DNA from: Cymodocea nodosa
Taxonomy: Eukaryota; Streptophyta; Magnoliopsida; Alismatales; Cymodoceaceae
Direction: 5' to 3'
DNA length: 64,000 bases
Assembly: GCA_036874045.1 (NCBI GenBank)
Contig: CM072341.1
Location: forward strand, 12,350,501 to 12,414,500
The translations under genes were made by a program, and so were the position numbers. Numbering within the stretch: position 1 is the first letter of the stretch; each line of letters starts with the position of its first letter. Under the pieces are notes generated by a model. It had not been told where the DNA came from and ran no database searches. It saw only the letters and a list, made by a program, of their open reading frames with translations. Shown here piece by piece: positions 23,217-34,356 of the stretch.

Positions 23217-23810
23217 AGTCCAAGTGATCATTGCAAGTACACATCCAATGCTCCTAATAAATGTTGGTGATCAATAATATATTAATAACAACTTTATGAT
23301 GTGAATAATAGAGAGATTAATTTTTTAAATAAATACCTCCTTAGGTCCCATTTAATAAATTGGTCGGGTCCATCTTGACTTCTTTCTCGGTAGCCATAGG
23401 AAACAAATGGGCCAGGTTAGACTCAACTTAGTCCATTAATAGGCCGGCCCACTTGTAATATGACCAAAAATATAAATAACTAAATTAAGTTATGCGTCCT
23501 GTTATATTTCAAACAACTTGATCAAGTTTTAATGATTTCAGAATGTTTAGATGATGATTCATGGAAGTACCATATGAACTTGTACGTGATTCGATTCTCC
23601 AGTTGATTTATTAAATTATAAACTCTTTAAATAAACAGCTAATAAATATTTAAATTAAATAATTTTTTTTATAATTATTAAATAATAAATTTTATATGAT
23701 TATCTTTTCTAGTCATATATTTATTTGAAAAAACGAGGATGTCTCGGGGAATCTACGGGGAAAAAAAACCCTCTTATATATTAGTTTAATTAATTAATAT
23801 ATAGAAGAAA
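23217..23810. other. Intergenic stretch upstream of ABCF1
   Basis: No gene seen; AT-rich with a short GC-richer patch around 23390-23450. Confidence 0.4.
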
Positions 23811-23847
23811 AGTGCAGGACGAAACACTGAACGCTGCAGCCGTTGGC

Positions 23848-23869
23848 CACGTGGTATCTTTTACACGTG
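23848..23869. promoter_or_regulatory. Two G-boxes in the ABCF1 promoter
   Basis: CACGTG occurs at 23848-23853 and 23864-23869, 60-80 bases before the TATA box. G-boxes are known sites for bZIP and bHLH factors (abscisic-acid and light responses). Confidence 0.55.
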
Positions 23870-23928
23870 GACGGACACCAGACGTTCGACGGAGGGGAGG
23901 CAGGCGAACACCACAAACTTCCCCCACC

Positions 23929-23936
23929 TATAAATA
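23929..23936 (+). promoter_or_regulatory. TATA box of ABCF1
   Basis: TATAAATA about 143 bases before the start codon, implying a leader of roughly 115 bases starting near 23960. Confidence 0.65.
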
Positions 23937-24078
23937 TTCGACTCCTTCCTGGTATCCAGCGCTCGTCTCTCGGACATCAGTGAGTCGAAGGGGGGAGAAA
24001 CCGGGAAGTCTAGGTTTTCTCCTCCGATCTGGACTCCCCCGTCAGCTGCGATCTTCCTCAGCCGAGAACCGGGGAAAC

Positions 24079-27000
24079 ATGGTGTCTGACGCCAGCAAGA
24101 AGAAGGCCGCCCAGAAGAAGGCCGCGGCGGCTGCCAAGAGGGGTGGGAAGTCCTCCTCGAGCTCCTCTTCCAGAGTGGCGAAGGCGGTCGAAATCAACGG
24201 CGTCTCTGATAAGGTTGCGGCGCTGCAGCTATCGGATCGGACGTGTACGGGCGTGCTCGCCTCTCATCCGCTGTCTAGGGACATACATGTGAGTATACGG
24301 TTGTTGATCGACTCCTGTTTTCTCTATGTCCCGTTTATGTTGCATGGTAGTTGGATTTGGGGTTGTTTATGTTGGTTTTTTTACTGGAAGTTATTTGGAA
24401 GTGGTAAAAATTCATATGTTTCCGGTTTAGGTCGAATTCAGATGAATTTAAAACCTTGGCAAAGGGGATCTGTTTTATTTTTTGACAAATAAGAGGCTGT
24501 TGTTGTTTTTATTTCGCATCGCTTGTTGGAGAACTCAAGAGTTTTTACTCGGTTTGGCTGCTAGGGAATTCGATCTCAGGGAGTTTCTTCATTGGCACTT
24601 TTTAACCACTGAGATAAATGCATTGACGATAGGATGGCATATTGTTTTCTGGGGAAGTGTCTGAAGATTGGATTTTTAAAGTAATTTGCTTGTCCGAATC
24701 AATTGTAGTGGTGGCCTCTAGGCTCCTTTTTTTTGCGGGTGTACTTCATTGGTTCGAATTTGTCTTCACCCCGATTTAAACCTGCAATTTTGTAGGTGGT
24801 GAAAAGATCACTCACCACATGGGCACACAAGGTTGTATAGCCTTTAGGCTCCCTTTACTATAGCTTTATATTCAATTGAACCAACTTTCCACCACTTTCT
24901 TTTTCTAAGAAAAAATTCTAGCATTCATGATGTGTCTATTCTAGGTAATTTAAGAACACGTGTGACTATTCTACGTTGCTATTGTTCAGTGTTAATCAAC
25001 CTTTTCCCTGAAAATGGTACGTATCCACACAATCTGTCAATGTAGTAGCTCAAGTGCCGACTATGGTAGGAATATCATAATAAATACCATGGGCACCAGT
25101 AGCGTTACTTTCTGGTTCGCTACTCTTTTGAAGGTACTCTATTGGGAATAATTCCGAATTATTGCATGTATTGAATTGCAGAGACTCTTATTTTTTTAAA
25201 CATACAAGTCTATAATTGCCTTTTGCTCAAAATTTCATATTATATCTTCTCTGGTGGTTTATCTTTTAAGCAAGTTGTACAATGTTGTGGCTTCTAATAG
25301 TCACGTCAAAAAAATGTGTCATAACAACAATTTGGGCTATAACCCCACTATGTGAGGTTGGCCATATGGATTCTTTAATTTCATGTATTTCTATTTGTAG
25401 TCAAATTTTTGGTTAAGTTACATAAATTTAAATTTTTTCTTACAATTCCTAACCAAGTAGTTTTAGGTATTTGTCTACTTTTTTTAGTTTCTTCTACACT
25501 AATTAATTTTCTTCTCGTAACTGGTGCATTCTTTAGTTTTCTAATGATATAACCAAACTTCTTAGGTTGATTTTCTTTTATCTTATCTTCAATTGGTGTA
25601 ACTCATACTCTATTTCTAATAAAATCGTTTTTTAGCTTATCTCTTATAGTATTACTATTCATCTAACCATACACATCTCAGCAAGACTAATTTTTTACAT
25701 ATAGTCATACTTTACAACCTATCATTTTGAACTATAAAGTATAACTAGGTGAATAGTAGTTTTATATAAATTTTCTTTTAATTTAAAAGATATCTTCTTA
25801 TTGCATAAGACTCTATTGAAATGTAACTTGATAAATATTGAACTATAATCTAGATTTTATTAAAATATAACCTGAAATATATTGAAGCATAACTTGGTTT
25901 TTATTAAAATATAGCCTAACATATATTGAATTATAACTTGAATTATATTCAATTGTAATGTGGATTTTATTGAAATGTAACTTGATATATATTAAAATGT
26001 AACATGAATTTTAAATCATTTGTCATCATGAGTTTTTTTAGTTATTTATACATGAATTAAGATTTTTCTCATACATGTAATTACTATATCCTTATCTAAT
26101 TAACATTTTATATATAATAATTGCTAGAAAATTTATCTAGGTATTTTTGTATATTTATTAAAATTTTTTTTATCTTATTTTTGAGTTTCAAGTTGAAATT
26201 TAGAGATTTTTGGTCGTTTTTATAAAAGTATTGTGTTTCCATGAATATGATTCTTGATCCTTGATATGTTTCCCTTTTTTCAATGGCCAATTCTTGATAT
26301 AATATTGATATTTGAAACTATGATCATAAGTTTTTTTTAAATCAATGAAAACCATATAGAGGTTTTTTTTCTTAACTCTAAAGTTTTTGAATAGTTGCCT
26401 AAGAAAATGAATAACTTCCATTGTTAACCTACCTTGTATAAAAGTAAGTTGATTTTTTGTGATTTTACTTGCGTGTCTTAGTCTTTGCTCAAATTATTTG
26501 TCATATATCATTTTTTAATAATGTTTCTTGTTGTCAAAATTCTAACATTAGTTTTTTAATGTCTATATCAGATTGAATCTCTCTCACTTACTTTTCATGG
26601 GCATGACCTCATAGTAGATTCTGAATTGGAGCTTAATTATGGAAGGTATGTTTTCTTTAATGCATTTAGTTTGCAGATGACAAGTTTAAGAAATGCATTT
26701 TAATCCTGTGGATTAAACCTATATTCTCAGGCGCTATGGTTTACTTGGGTTGAATGGCTGTGGGAAATCTACACTGTTGACAGCTATAGGTCTCAGAGAA
26801 CTTCCTATTCCTGAGCATATGGATATCTATCACCTTACAAGAGAGATTGAAGCAACTGACATGTCTTCACTTGAGGCTGTTTTTAATTGTGATGAGGAGA
26901 GGCTGAGACTAGAAAAAGAAGCTGAAATATTGGCTAATGAGGTAGGCAGTTATCATTAATATTTCAACTTTTAATTGCATTTTTTAATATTCTTTTTTTT

Positions 27001-29583
27001 TTTGCATGCCTTTCATTACATAGGATGGTGGTGGTGAAGCCTTGGAACGTGTTTATGAGCGGCTTGATGCATTGGATGCATCAACTGCTGAGAAACGAGC
27101 TGCTGAAATTTTGTATGGGTTGGGATTCAACAAGAAAATGCAAGGGAAAAAGACTCGAGATTTTTCTGGTGGTTGGAGGATGAGGATTGCTCTTGCTCGA
27201 GCTCTTTTCATGAACCCAACTATCCTATTGCTTGATGAGCCCACAAACCACCTTGGTGAGGGTCTTTAGTTTGATTTTCAATGCAGAAGCACTTCACTGA
27301 GATAATGTAGTCTTTTCTTAGATAAATATAATTAAAAGCATGAGTAAATTGCATGTGAGAAATACTTTAAATAATGAGATGAAATATAGTTATAATTTGA
27401 AAAATCTATTATATTAAAAATTGTTATAAATTAGTGAAAAGTGAATATGTAGGCACCCACAGCAATTTTTCTGTGGGTGCCTTTAATAGAGGGCTGAGTA
27501 ATAACTCTCATCCCCTTCCCCAACACCCCCCTTCCCCCACTTTCCCCCAGTGGATGAGATTCCAGTGCTGCATCTTATATATCATCATGGTCTCATTCAT
27601 GAACCTGTCCAGCCCTTGTCCCAAAGCCATTGACAGCCTCTTCATCCATTGGACTTGGAGCCCTGCAGCCAGTGCCAATTTAATTAGGATTTGGGGGTTA
27701 TCAATAATTAAGGAATTGATTGATTACCTTGTACACCGAACTGAATCCACCCTGCCCGATCTTGTTCGTAGGTGAAAAGTTGTTTGTTATGGAGGATATT
27801 GCAGCAAAATCAAACAAAGGGAGCTTGTCTCCCAGCTTTAGGCTGTTGTGGCACTCATCCATTGCCGCCATTAAGAGGGGGGGGGATGAAGTCATTCACA
27901 GTAATTTTGCTGTGGGTGTCTACATATTTATACTAATCTCTGTAAATTATATAGCATAATATACATATAAATTATATGATATATAATATGAAAAATAAAA
28001 GTACAAAATATGAGTGTCATAGTTTTAAAAAGAAAAAATTGAAAAATAAATAAAAAATTGGCTTGGTGGTTGCTTTGTATTCTCGAGAACATTGGATCTC
28101 AGGTTAGATACTCTCCAACTGTGGTTTGCTTTTCCTTTTTTTCTTAAATTGGTGCCTTTTCTCTCATGCGTAGAGTAGGGTTTGTGTTGCTGTATTTCTG
28201 GCACGCATTGCAGGGGCGTTTATGGTAGATTGGTAATGTCAGTTTGGTCATTGCAGGCAAACCCTTCCCTTTAATCATGGTATAGATGTAATGCATAATT
28301 ACCTTAGAGTTACAATACACATTTCAAGTATTCTGGAGATACTAAGCCATTCAGTTCTATTTAGTTGAAAATGGTTACTTATATTTCCATAGTTGTGCTC
28401 CTTCCGAGACTTATAGACTCTGCTGTGTTGGAGAGCTGAACCATAATACCTGGCGTACTCTTTTTTTTTTTCTGATTCATTTATTTTACATGTTTTTCAT
28501 TCTGTGGATTTCATATTTGTGACAGATCTTGAAGCTTGCGTTTGGCTGGAGGAGACATTGAAAAAGTTCAACAGAATATTGGTTGTGATTTCACATTCGC
28601 AGGACTTCCTTAATGGAATTTGTACGAATATTATCCATATGCAGAACAGGAAACTTAAAATATATAGTGGCAACTTTGACCAGTATGTGCAGACGAGAGC
28701 AGAACTGGAAGAGAATCAGATGAAACAATACAAATGGGAGCAGGAGCAGATAGCTTCCATGAAGGAGTATATTGCTCGTTTTGGCCATGGTTCTGCTAAG
28801 CTGGCACGACAGGCACAGAGCAAAGAGAAAACATTGGCAAAGATGGAAAGGGGTGGGCTTACAGAAAAGGTTGTAAGAGACAAAGTTTTAGTTTTCCGTT
28901 TCACTGATGTTGGTAAACTGACGCCCCCTGTATTGCAATTTGTTGAAGTTTCCTTTGGATATACACCCGACAACCTTATCTATAAGAGTCTGGATTTTGG
29001 AGTGGACTTGGATTCTAGGATAGCATTGGTGGGGCCTAATGGGGCTGGGAAGAGTACACTTCTAAAGCTGATGACCGGTGATATTTTTCCCTTAGATGGC
29101 ATGGTTAGACGTCACAATCATCTGAGAATTGCACAATTCCACCAGCATTTGGCTGAGAAGCTTGACGTGGATAAGTCTGCTCTCCAGTACATGATGTTGG
29201 AGTATCCAGGAAATGAGGAAGAGAAGATGAGAGCTGCAATTGGGCGATTTGGGTTGTCTGGTAAAGCTCAGATAATGCCAATGAAGAACTTATCGGACGG
29301 TCAGAGGAGCCGTATAATATTTGCTTGGCTTGCTTGGAGGCAACCACATTTGCTGCTACTTGACGAACCAACCAATCATCTGGATATCGAGACAATTGAT
29401 TCACTAGCAGAAGCTCTGAATGAGTGGGATGGAGGTATGGTTTTGGTTAGTCACGACTTCCGGCTTATAAATCAAGTAGCCCAGGAAATTTGGGTTTGTG
29501 AAAATCAAACTGTGACTCGTTGGGAAGGTGATATTATGGGTTTCAAGCGGCACCTTAGGAATAAGTCTGGTTTGTCCGATTGA
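24079..29583 (+). CDS. ABCF1: ABC transporter F family member 1 (GCN20-type ATPase)
   Basis: Soluble protein with two ABC ATPase domains and no membrane segment. Family knowledge places ABCF/GCN20 proteins at the ribosome in translation control and stress signalling. Exons: 24079-24288, 26572-26645, 26731-26941, 27024-27255, 28526-29583; 1785 nt, 594 aa, the usual ABCF1 length, with all phases consistent. The N-terminus is Lys/Ala-rich ([20 protein letters not shown]). ABC1: Walker [10 protein letters not shown] at about residue 101, signature SGGWRMR, Walker [10 protein letters not shown] split by intron 4. The linker has the charged [16 protein letters not shown] helix. ABC2: Walker [10 protein letters not shown], signature LSDGQRSR, Walker [13 protein letters not shown], and a switch histidine in LVSHDFRL. 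Intron 1 (2283 bp) holds an RTE LINE fragment and intron 4 (1270 bp) a TIR element. Start ATG at 24079 follows the first exon context aaacATGG. Two ABC sites look intact, so the gene is probably functional. Confidence 0.96.
25313..26470 (-). mobile_element. RTE-type LINE fragment in ABCF1 intron 1
   Basis: The lower end carries the conserved 3' tail seen in the other copies ('ggctataaccccactatgtg' on the plus strand, with acaacaat at the edge). The upper end, minus 26421-26200, encodes reverse-transcriptase sequence ([24 protein letters not shown]). The middle is decayed. It is the longest LINE copy in the window and opposite in strand to ABCF1. Confidence 0.8.
27447..27925. mobile_element. 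Small TIR element carrying a captured receptor-kinase fragment
   Basis: About 479 bp in ABCF1 intron 4. The left end ATGTAGGCACCCACAG and the right end, read inward, ATGTAGACACCCACAG form matching terminal inverted repeats. Each end is itself a hairpin: at the left, AGGCACCCACAG pairs perfectly with CTGTGGGTGCCT 8 bases on. The inside is GC-richer than the intron around it and holds protein-kinase sequence on the minus strand. The layout is that of a Pack-type element. The target duplication is not certain and the superfamily is unknown. Confidence 0.65.
27545..27895 (-). pseudogene. Receptor-like kinase fragment inside the TIR element
   Basis: The minus strand encodes [18 protein letters not shown], then [13 protein letters not shown] (ending at 27728), which is the start of the kinase domain of S-locus/G-type-lectin or cysteine-rich receptor kinases, including the glycine loop. 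A 65-nt gt...ag segment (27727-27663) interrupts it. After it, 27662-27545 encodes [17 protein letters not shown] and [10 protein letters not shown], matching the next kinase block. A small deletion or shift between the two removes the residues around the catalytic lysine. The kept intron indicates capture of genomic DNA rather than of a spliced RNA. It cannot encode a working kinase. Confidence 0.8.
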
Positions 29584-30780
29584 AGGGCAAATGCCGTCAT
29601 TTGTGTTTTGGATACACGAGTCTATTATTGTATACTACTTATAGCAGCGCCATTGAAGACCAGCATACCTTCCGAGTTATATGTCTATTTATGTTTACAC
29701 GAGTCAATTGTGTGAAAGGCTGGATTGGATTATACGTCTGGTTCCAGCCTGACGAGTCATGTTCGAGGCTTAGATTCTGAGTTTGTTGCTTTTAATATTC
29801 AAAACCAGAGACCAAGCTGCAAAAACTCCTTTCAATTATTTGCGATGGATTTACTTGATACTTTGGTTCGGCTGCAGGGAACCAGAGCAGTTCTGGCCAT
29901 TCGCTGGCTGCTACTTGATGATTTGGTACACTGATGTTCTTCCTTCGACCCTTAACATACTAAATTGGCCTCTTTACACCGTGGTTATGATATTTATATC
30001 ACGTCCGGGAGGTTTTTCCCTTTTAACTCATGCGTTGATCGGTTTTATTTACTTGGCAATTCAAATTGTTGGAAATTTCGGAAAAAGTTGGGGGCGGATG
30101 CTGCAGAAATAATGCTTTCAAACTTTATAAATATGATCGAGACATATGGTTTTGACACACCTGGAACATACACAAAAATCCTACAGCCCGGAGCCCTCAA
30201 AATAGTCCACCGCATCTGTCGCCTTCGTTCGTTGCCGCGTAAGCCCGTGCCTCCGTCGTGACACCTTCGCATCTGCTGCACGGAGTCGACACCGCCACAA
30301 TTCGCGTGTGACTTCGCACGTTGCATGCGAGCGCCATTGCCTCCGCGCGCAAGTCGCAAGGGTCGTGCATCGTCGTCGTCGCCTCGCTCCCCTGAGCGCT
30401 GCACGTCGTCGTCACCTTCACCTCCATGCGTTGCTCCCCCCACACGTTGCTCGTCGCTGTCGCCTTCACCTCTGCAATAATAAATAAATAAGTAAATATT
30501 TAACAATTGTATGCCTTAGCTAGTTGACAATTTTTGGTTAACAATTGTTTAATTTATTTATTTTCGTTCAATAAAGTTATAAATTGGTTATTAATCATAA
30601 ACTTCATCTTCTGGTTATTTCAACTTGGAAATTAATATAATTTCTAGAATTAAATTTTGATAAATTAAAATTCATTTTTTTTGGAAAATTATATAAACTT
30701 TTGGAATTGGTTTTCAACTTTGAAATTAATTATTCATTAATAAGTGCAAAATTTTTGTAGAATTTATCTTGATAAATTCC
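29584..30780. other. ABCF1 3' region and a CpG-rich island
   Basis: About 29584-29950 is likely ABCF1 3' UTR, although no clear AATAAA was seen. 30180-30475 is strongly GC-rich, with many CG dinucleotides and cgtcgtcgtcgcc-type triplets. Open frames exist but no protein is recognised; it may be the leader of the Copia remnant that follows. 30480-30780 is AT-rich. Confidence 0.4.
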
Positions 30781-30869
30781 TAAAATTCAATTTCTTGTTT
30801 GAAATTTAAAAAATATTATTGATTAATAATAGATTTTTTTAAATTTAATTTTTGTTGCAGATTTGAAGA

Positions 30870-32100
30870 ATGGCTACCAAATTGTTCACAATCGAGATGA
30901 CAAAAATTGAGAAGTTGAATGAGGTGAATTATGAAATGTGGGATAGGAAAATAAAATATGTACTTATTTATGATAGTATTGAACGTGTTATTAAATTTGA
31001 TCCACTAGGAATTTTTATTAATTCTTTTGAAGTGAAACTAAGAAAATTAGAAAAATAAAAAATAGAAGAAAAAAGGTAAAAAGTGTTATGTTCATGTTTA
31101 TGGAGGATAAGTTGATAAAATATTTTGAAAATTATGACACTTCTTTTAAATTATGGATTACTCTTAAGGAGAAATATGACAAAACTATCAAAATCAACAC
31201 ACAACTTCTCTTTTAAAAATATAATTCTAGCAAGAAGTTAGAGGATCAAAATGTCATAGAATTTGTAAACAATATGATTGTCATGGTTGAGGATTTAGCT
31301 ACTATAGGAACACTCATTTCTAAAAAACTACAAATAACTATAATTCTTAATAGTTTGTCATGTAGTTTTGACATAATTACAACATCTCTAAGATATATCC
31401 TACTTTAACTTTTTGAATTGTCCATAAGGTTAGTTATTGAATAGGAAATAATGGTCAATTGGAAGAAACATGAATCTAATATCGAAGAAACAAATGTTAC
31501 ATTCCAGAAGTCATAGTATGATAAAAGCAATAAAAGAAAGTATAGATCGAATAGGAACAACTTTAAGCACAATCAAGTGCAAGGAAAGAAAGTACAATGA
31601 TCATGTCACACTTGTAGCCAATTTCATTACTTCAAGATGAAAATAAAGATAAGACATTGAAATAGCAAAAGAATAAAAGAGTTTTTATTTGTGTCATTGA
31701 ATGTAATAACATTGTCGTTTCAAATTTAAATGAATGGTGTGTTGATTCTAATGTTACAAGACACATTATCAAAACCAAAAAAGAAGTGGAATCTTTTAAA
31801 GAATTCAACTCTAGAGAACAACACATCTACGTAGGCAAATGTAGAAGACATTGACACTTTTCGTTTGGATTTGGGAGATAGTATTTTAATATTGAAAGAC
31901 ATCCTTTATACACACCTAACATGAGGTGAAATCTCATATTTGTTGATATTTTCATGAAAAATAGCTTAGAAGTTTAGTTTTACAATAAATGTGTATCTCT
32001 AGGAAAAGACAAAAATACCTATGAGAACTTTTATACCTAAACACGATTTACTCAAAAATTTTGTATTTGGAAATGAAATTGATGTAACTTTTGGTTATAT
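30870..32100 (+). mobile_element. Copia gag and protease remnant
   Basis: 30870-31058 encodes a Gag N-terminus (EMTKIEKLNEVNYEMWDRKI), followed in shifted frames by further Gag (LWITLKEKYD, EFVNNMIVMVEDL), a broken zinc-knuckle region (CHTCSQFHYFKMK near 31600), and a protease-like DSNVTRHI near 31745. No LTR, integrase or RT was found. Stops are frequent. Confidence 0.7.
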
Positions 32101-32565
32101 CTTATGTTATTTGTTAGAATATGAATTATGACATTTGAGATTGATTTATATTAATAAATTTAAAATTATAGTAGTGCAAATACGATAAAAAATAATATGT
32201 TAATATACATTATCATTAATATTGTAAGAAAAAAATAAAATAAAATTAAGCTATATCATTACTTTAGATGATGTGATTGTTGATCATTTGATAAAAGTAA
32301 TTCTATCAGGAAAATATATTAAGTTTATCAATTTAATGAAATTAAGAAATATTTTTATAGACGATGGAAGTAAAAAATATTCTTATAAATAAGGAGAGTA
32401 GAAGATTAATATTTTCTCGTAGATAACGAAGAGTATAAAAAAATGTATGCTACGTATACGAATAAGGAGAGTAGAATGCGGAAGATACAATATGTCTTGT
32501 AATATTCGATATATGAAATGTTAGAAATTGGTCAAGATCTGAACAATAATCTCTTAACATTACAA

Positions 32566-32600
32566 AAGAAGAAGAAGAAGAAGAAGAAGAAGAAGAAGAA
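32566..32600 (+). repeat. (AAG)n microsatellite
   Basis: Nearly 12 uninterrupted copies of AAG. Likely length-variable. Confidence 0.95.
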
Positions 32601-32905
32601 TGAATCGGTTGCTTATGCGTGCAACGCGAATCACACCTTAAACCATTTATTTATACCTTACGTATACACCACCATCAGGCTTTCAATTGTTCGTTTAGGT
32701 TTTATATTCTACGAAAGATTTGAACCTTTTCTTTGGGTCATTGCAATGTGTTGAGTTGCACCTAAATCAATCCACCAATTGTTAAACGTAGACACGAGAA
32801 TTTATCAGTTGTATTCTACCACAGCAATGAATTTATCGGTTCTGCATGCACTTTTTGGTCACCATACCCTGTACATACACCATTCTTGATGCATCATCTT
32901 TTCAC

Positions 32906-32933
32906 TTAGATTAGATTAGATTAGATTAGATTA
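32906..32933 (+). repeat. (TTAGA)n short tandem repeat
   Basis: Five full copies plus a partial copy of a 5-bp unit. Confidence 0.9.
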
Positions 32934-32939
32934 TCACAA

Positions 32940-33900
32940 CTTCGATCGGTTCCTGTTCTTTGAGTTTCATTACAAAACTCGTTCTGCAATCAACAAAGTG
33001 GAGGAGCGTGAACTTGTCAGTCGTTGACGAATGAAGAAAGGCTTTAAGAAAGGCCCTTGCGTGTCGATGATGGTCATCATGCCTTCTTTGAGTCTTGCAA
33101 TGGATCAAGGATTGACCATAATTTAAGTACAGCTGCTTAACAGAGGAGGAGGAGGTGGTGGTGGTGGATCTTCGGTAAGAAGTTGATGTAGTGCGTGTTA
33201 AAAATAATTTTACATAGTTCAGGTAAATACCACGTCTGAGTTGACGTACGCTGATTCTTTCGATTCAATTAATTTTTAATCGAAATTTCACTTCAGTTGA
33301 TTGATTGCGTATTTTTTATAATTCCCCGAGTTCCACGGGATAAATATCTGGAGAAGAGAAAGAGACCCGTCAAAGGTCGGAATGGCAAGGGACTTGAAGA
33401 AGGAAAGCCGACGCTTGAGGAGAAAAGGACGTAAATTTAATTAATTACAATGACTTAGTCAATTAAAAATAATAATTTTTATAGACGTTTGTTTAACTTA
33501 TCATCAGTAAAAAAAAAACCACGCAAATAAATCCGTGACCGTAACAGCAGCGGGGGGACGATTCGAAGAATTGCTTTTACGTGTGTTGGTCGTCGTCTCA
33601 ACTTCAAATTATATCATTAAAAAAATAAAAAATGGAAATTCCAGGGATCTATCCTTATCTAATTGTAACGGAAAAACTTAAAAATATAGTTTTTCTTTTT
33701 CATTGAAAAATAGATTTTACTGATATTCGGAGTCAAAAGAGAGAAAGAATGTAGTGGTTTTTCTTTTAGTAAACTCCAATCGAAACAGAAGAACGGCTTC
33801 CTTTCCTACCTTACCTTCCCTTCGGTTCAACAACCTCTAAACGAGGAGTCTGTTGTTCGGTAAAGGCCATGGTCAGCGTCACTTCAACCGCGTAAGGAAG
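32940..33900. other. Intergenic stretch upstream of the LPA1-like gene
   Basis: No gene is recognised. 33880-34190 becomes GC- and CT-rich, as expected for the promoter and leader of the next gene. Confidence 0.4.
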
Positions 33901-34189
33901 AAGGTTTTATTCGCCTAAATATAGGTGGTGGTCGCGGTGGCGATACGTGTGTAGGGCAAGCAGCCTCGGGGCGCGGAGGCCAGCGGCGACGGGAGGTGAT
34001 GGCGAGGGAACCGCACTGCTCTAACAGCGGCTCCCACCCCTGCATCGTGTGGCGTCAAGGAACGAAACTCCCCTCCTCCGGCTTCTTACCCAACCCCAAC
34101 GATTTTCCGTCGCCTGTCCTCCTCCAAACTCCTTCTCGACTTTTTCTTCTCCAGCGGAGCGCGGCGATCTGATCTCTCCCTCGCAGTAG

Positions 34190-34334
34190 GTGCCGGTCTC
34201 TCCTCCTCCCGATCTGCATTGCCGTCCTATTGGCGTGGTGTGATTGCTCTTCTTTTCTCTTGTGCGACGGAATTTCGTGATTTTGTTGTTTATCGGTTTT
34301 GGTCGGGGATGCTGATTGAATTGTGGTTTTTCAG
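34190..34334 (+). other. Possible leader intron of the LPA1-like gene
   Basis: A GT at 34190 (after cgcagtag) and a T-rich tttttcag ending at 34334 could define a 145-base intron in the 5' UTR, 22 bases before the start codon. The donor context is only fair. Confidence 0.35.
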
Positions 34335-34356
34335 GGAGGGAAAGGGGTTTGTGAAT

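Noticed and set aside
28060..28210. tRNA-like or SINE-like patch (gcttggtggttgc ... ggttagatact)
   Set aside because: Box spacing and the B box are poor, and there is no recognisable SINE body; probably chance.
34219..34356. Upstream in-frame Met codons extending the LPA1-like protein
   Set aside because: The sequence before 34357 is not protein-like, and a possible T-rich intron end lies just before the chosen start.
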